From: Flavobacteriaceae bacterium
GTDB taxonomy: Bacteria; Bacteroidota; Bacteroidia; Flavobacteriales; Flavobacteriaceae
Length of the DNA stretch: 7,102 bases
Assembly (NCBI GenBank): GCA_030694835.1
Contig: JAUYUF010000160.1
Location: 1 to 7,102, forward strand
Direction of reading: 5' to 3'
The notes beneath the pieces were generated by a model. It saw only the letters and a program-made list of their open reading frames with translations. It had not been told where the DNA came from and did no database searches. Position 1 is the first letter of the stretch. Each line of letters starts with the position of its first letter. A program made the position numbers and the translations under genes. Below are positions 6,914 through 7,102 of the stretch, in pieces.

Positions 6914-6921
6914 CAAAATTA
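6914..6921 (-). promoter_or_regulatory. Candidate -7 promoter box (TAATTTTG) for rluF
   Basis: The minus strand reads TAATTTTG, a full match to TAnnTTTG, 22 nt before the rluF ATG at 6891 and downstream of the terminator of the preceding gene. No exact TTG is at -33. Confidence 0.5.
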
Positions 6922-6956
6922 AGCAGAAAATATTAATAGGAGTGAAGTATTGTTCT

Positions 6957-6989
6957 TTTAAAAAAATAAAGCCCTAAAAAGGGCTTTAT
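6957..6989 (-). terminator. Rho-independent terminator after the right-edge gene
   Basis: Hairpin with a 9-bp stem (arms 6966-6974 and 6981-6989, core GCCC/GGGC) and a 6-nt loop, followed on the minus strand by a run of seven T residues (6966-6960, the first of them also pairing in the stem). It lies about 10 nt after the stop codon of the partial gene at the right edge. There is no matching T-run on the plus-strand side. Confidence 0.9.
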
Positions 6990-6998
6990 CAAAATAAT

Positions 6999-7102
6999 TT
7001 ATAATTGTTCTATTTCTAATTTTAAATATTTTAAAGTATTTAATGAAATACTAAGCTCATCAATAATATTAGATTTTGTTGTTTCAAATTTATTTTTTAA
7101 AT
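6999..7102 (-). CDS. C-terminal end of an unidentified protein (partial, runs off right edge)
   Basis: The last 33 codons plus TAA of a gene entering from the right. The frame is open from the edge to the stop at 6999-7001 and a strong terminator follows at once, which supports it being a real gene end. The peptide includes KFETTKSNIIDELSISL and ends LKLEIEQL, rich in Leu, Ile, Glu and Lys, and is probably helical. I do not recognise the family and too little is present to name a function. Confidence 0.6.
   Translation of the reverse strand, partial: LKNKFETTKSNIIDELSISLNTLKYLKLEIEQL

Overview
The window reads as a chromosomal segment of a low-GC member of the Bacteroidota, most likely a flavobacterium. 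The evidence is the AT-rich intergenic DNA, the lack of clear Shine-Dalgarno sites, several TAnnTTTG promoter boxes typical of the phylum, and a characteristic gene order: LuxC-like acyl-CoA reductase, serC, serA, DUF1015. Every gene I can support lies on the minus strand, so transcription runs from right to left.

From the right end (upstream side): the last 33 codons of an unidentified protein end at 6999 and are followed by a rho-independent terminator. Next come a 23S rRNA pseudouridine synthase of the RluF type (6160-6891) and a TauE/SafE-type membrane transporter (5303-6055), each with its own promoter-like box. A 236-bp gap follows, holding a 49-codon open stretch in frame with the transporter but without an ATG, perhaps a gene scar. 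Then a stand-alone LuxC-family acyl-CoA reductase (4005-5066) is separated by 162 bp from a tight three-gene unit: serC (2784-3842), serA (1817-2773) and a DUF1015 gene (553-1800). Their gaps are only 10 and 16 bp, and a strong hairpin terminator lies at 496-528. At the left edge is the start of a membrane protein (from 416 leftwards) that looks like the N-terminal sensor half of a membrane-anchored AraC-type regulator.

Functionally, SerA oxidises 3-phosphoglycerate to 3-phosphohydroxypyruvate and SerC transaminates it to O-phosphoserine. No phosphoserine phosphatase (SerB) is in the window. DUF1015, co-transcribed with these genes, carries a D-G-H-H-R motif like that of ParB/sulfiredoxin-fold proteins, a fold that includes known free-serine kinases, so a role in phosphoserine or serine metabolism is a reasonable but unproven guess. 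The acyl-CoA reductase is not part of a bioluminescence operon, as no luxA, B, D or E genes are present. I see no mobile elements, CRISPR arrays, tRNA or rRNA genes. Most of the window is ordinary housekeeping content. The points worth a second look are the DUF1015 gene, the orphan reductase, the in-frame remnant after the transporter, and the constant spacing of the promoter boxes.
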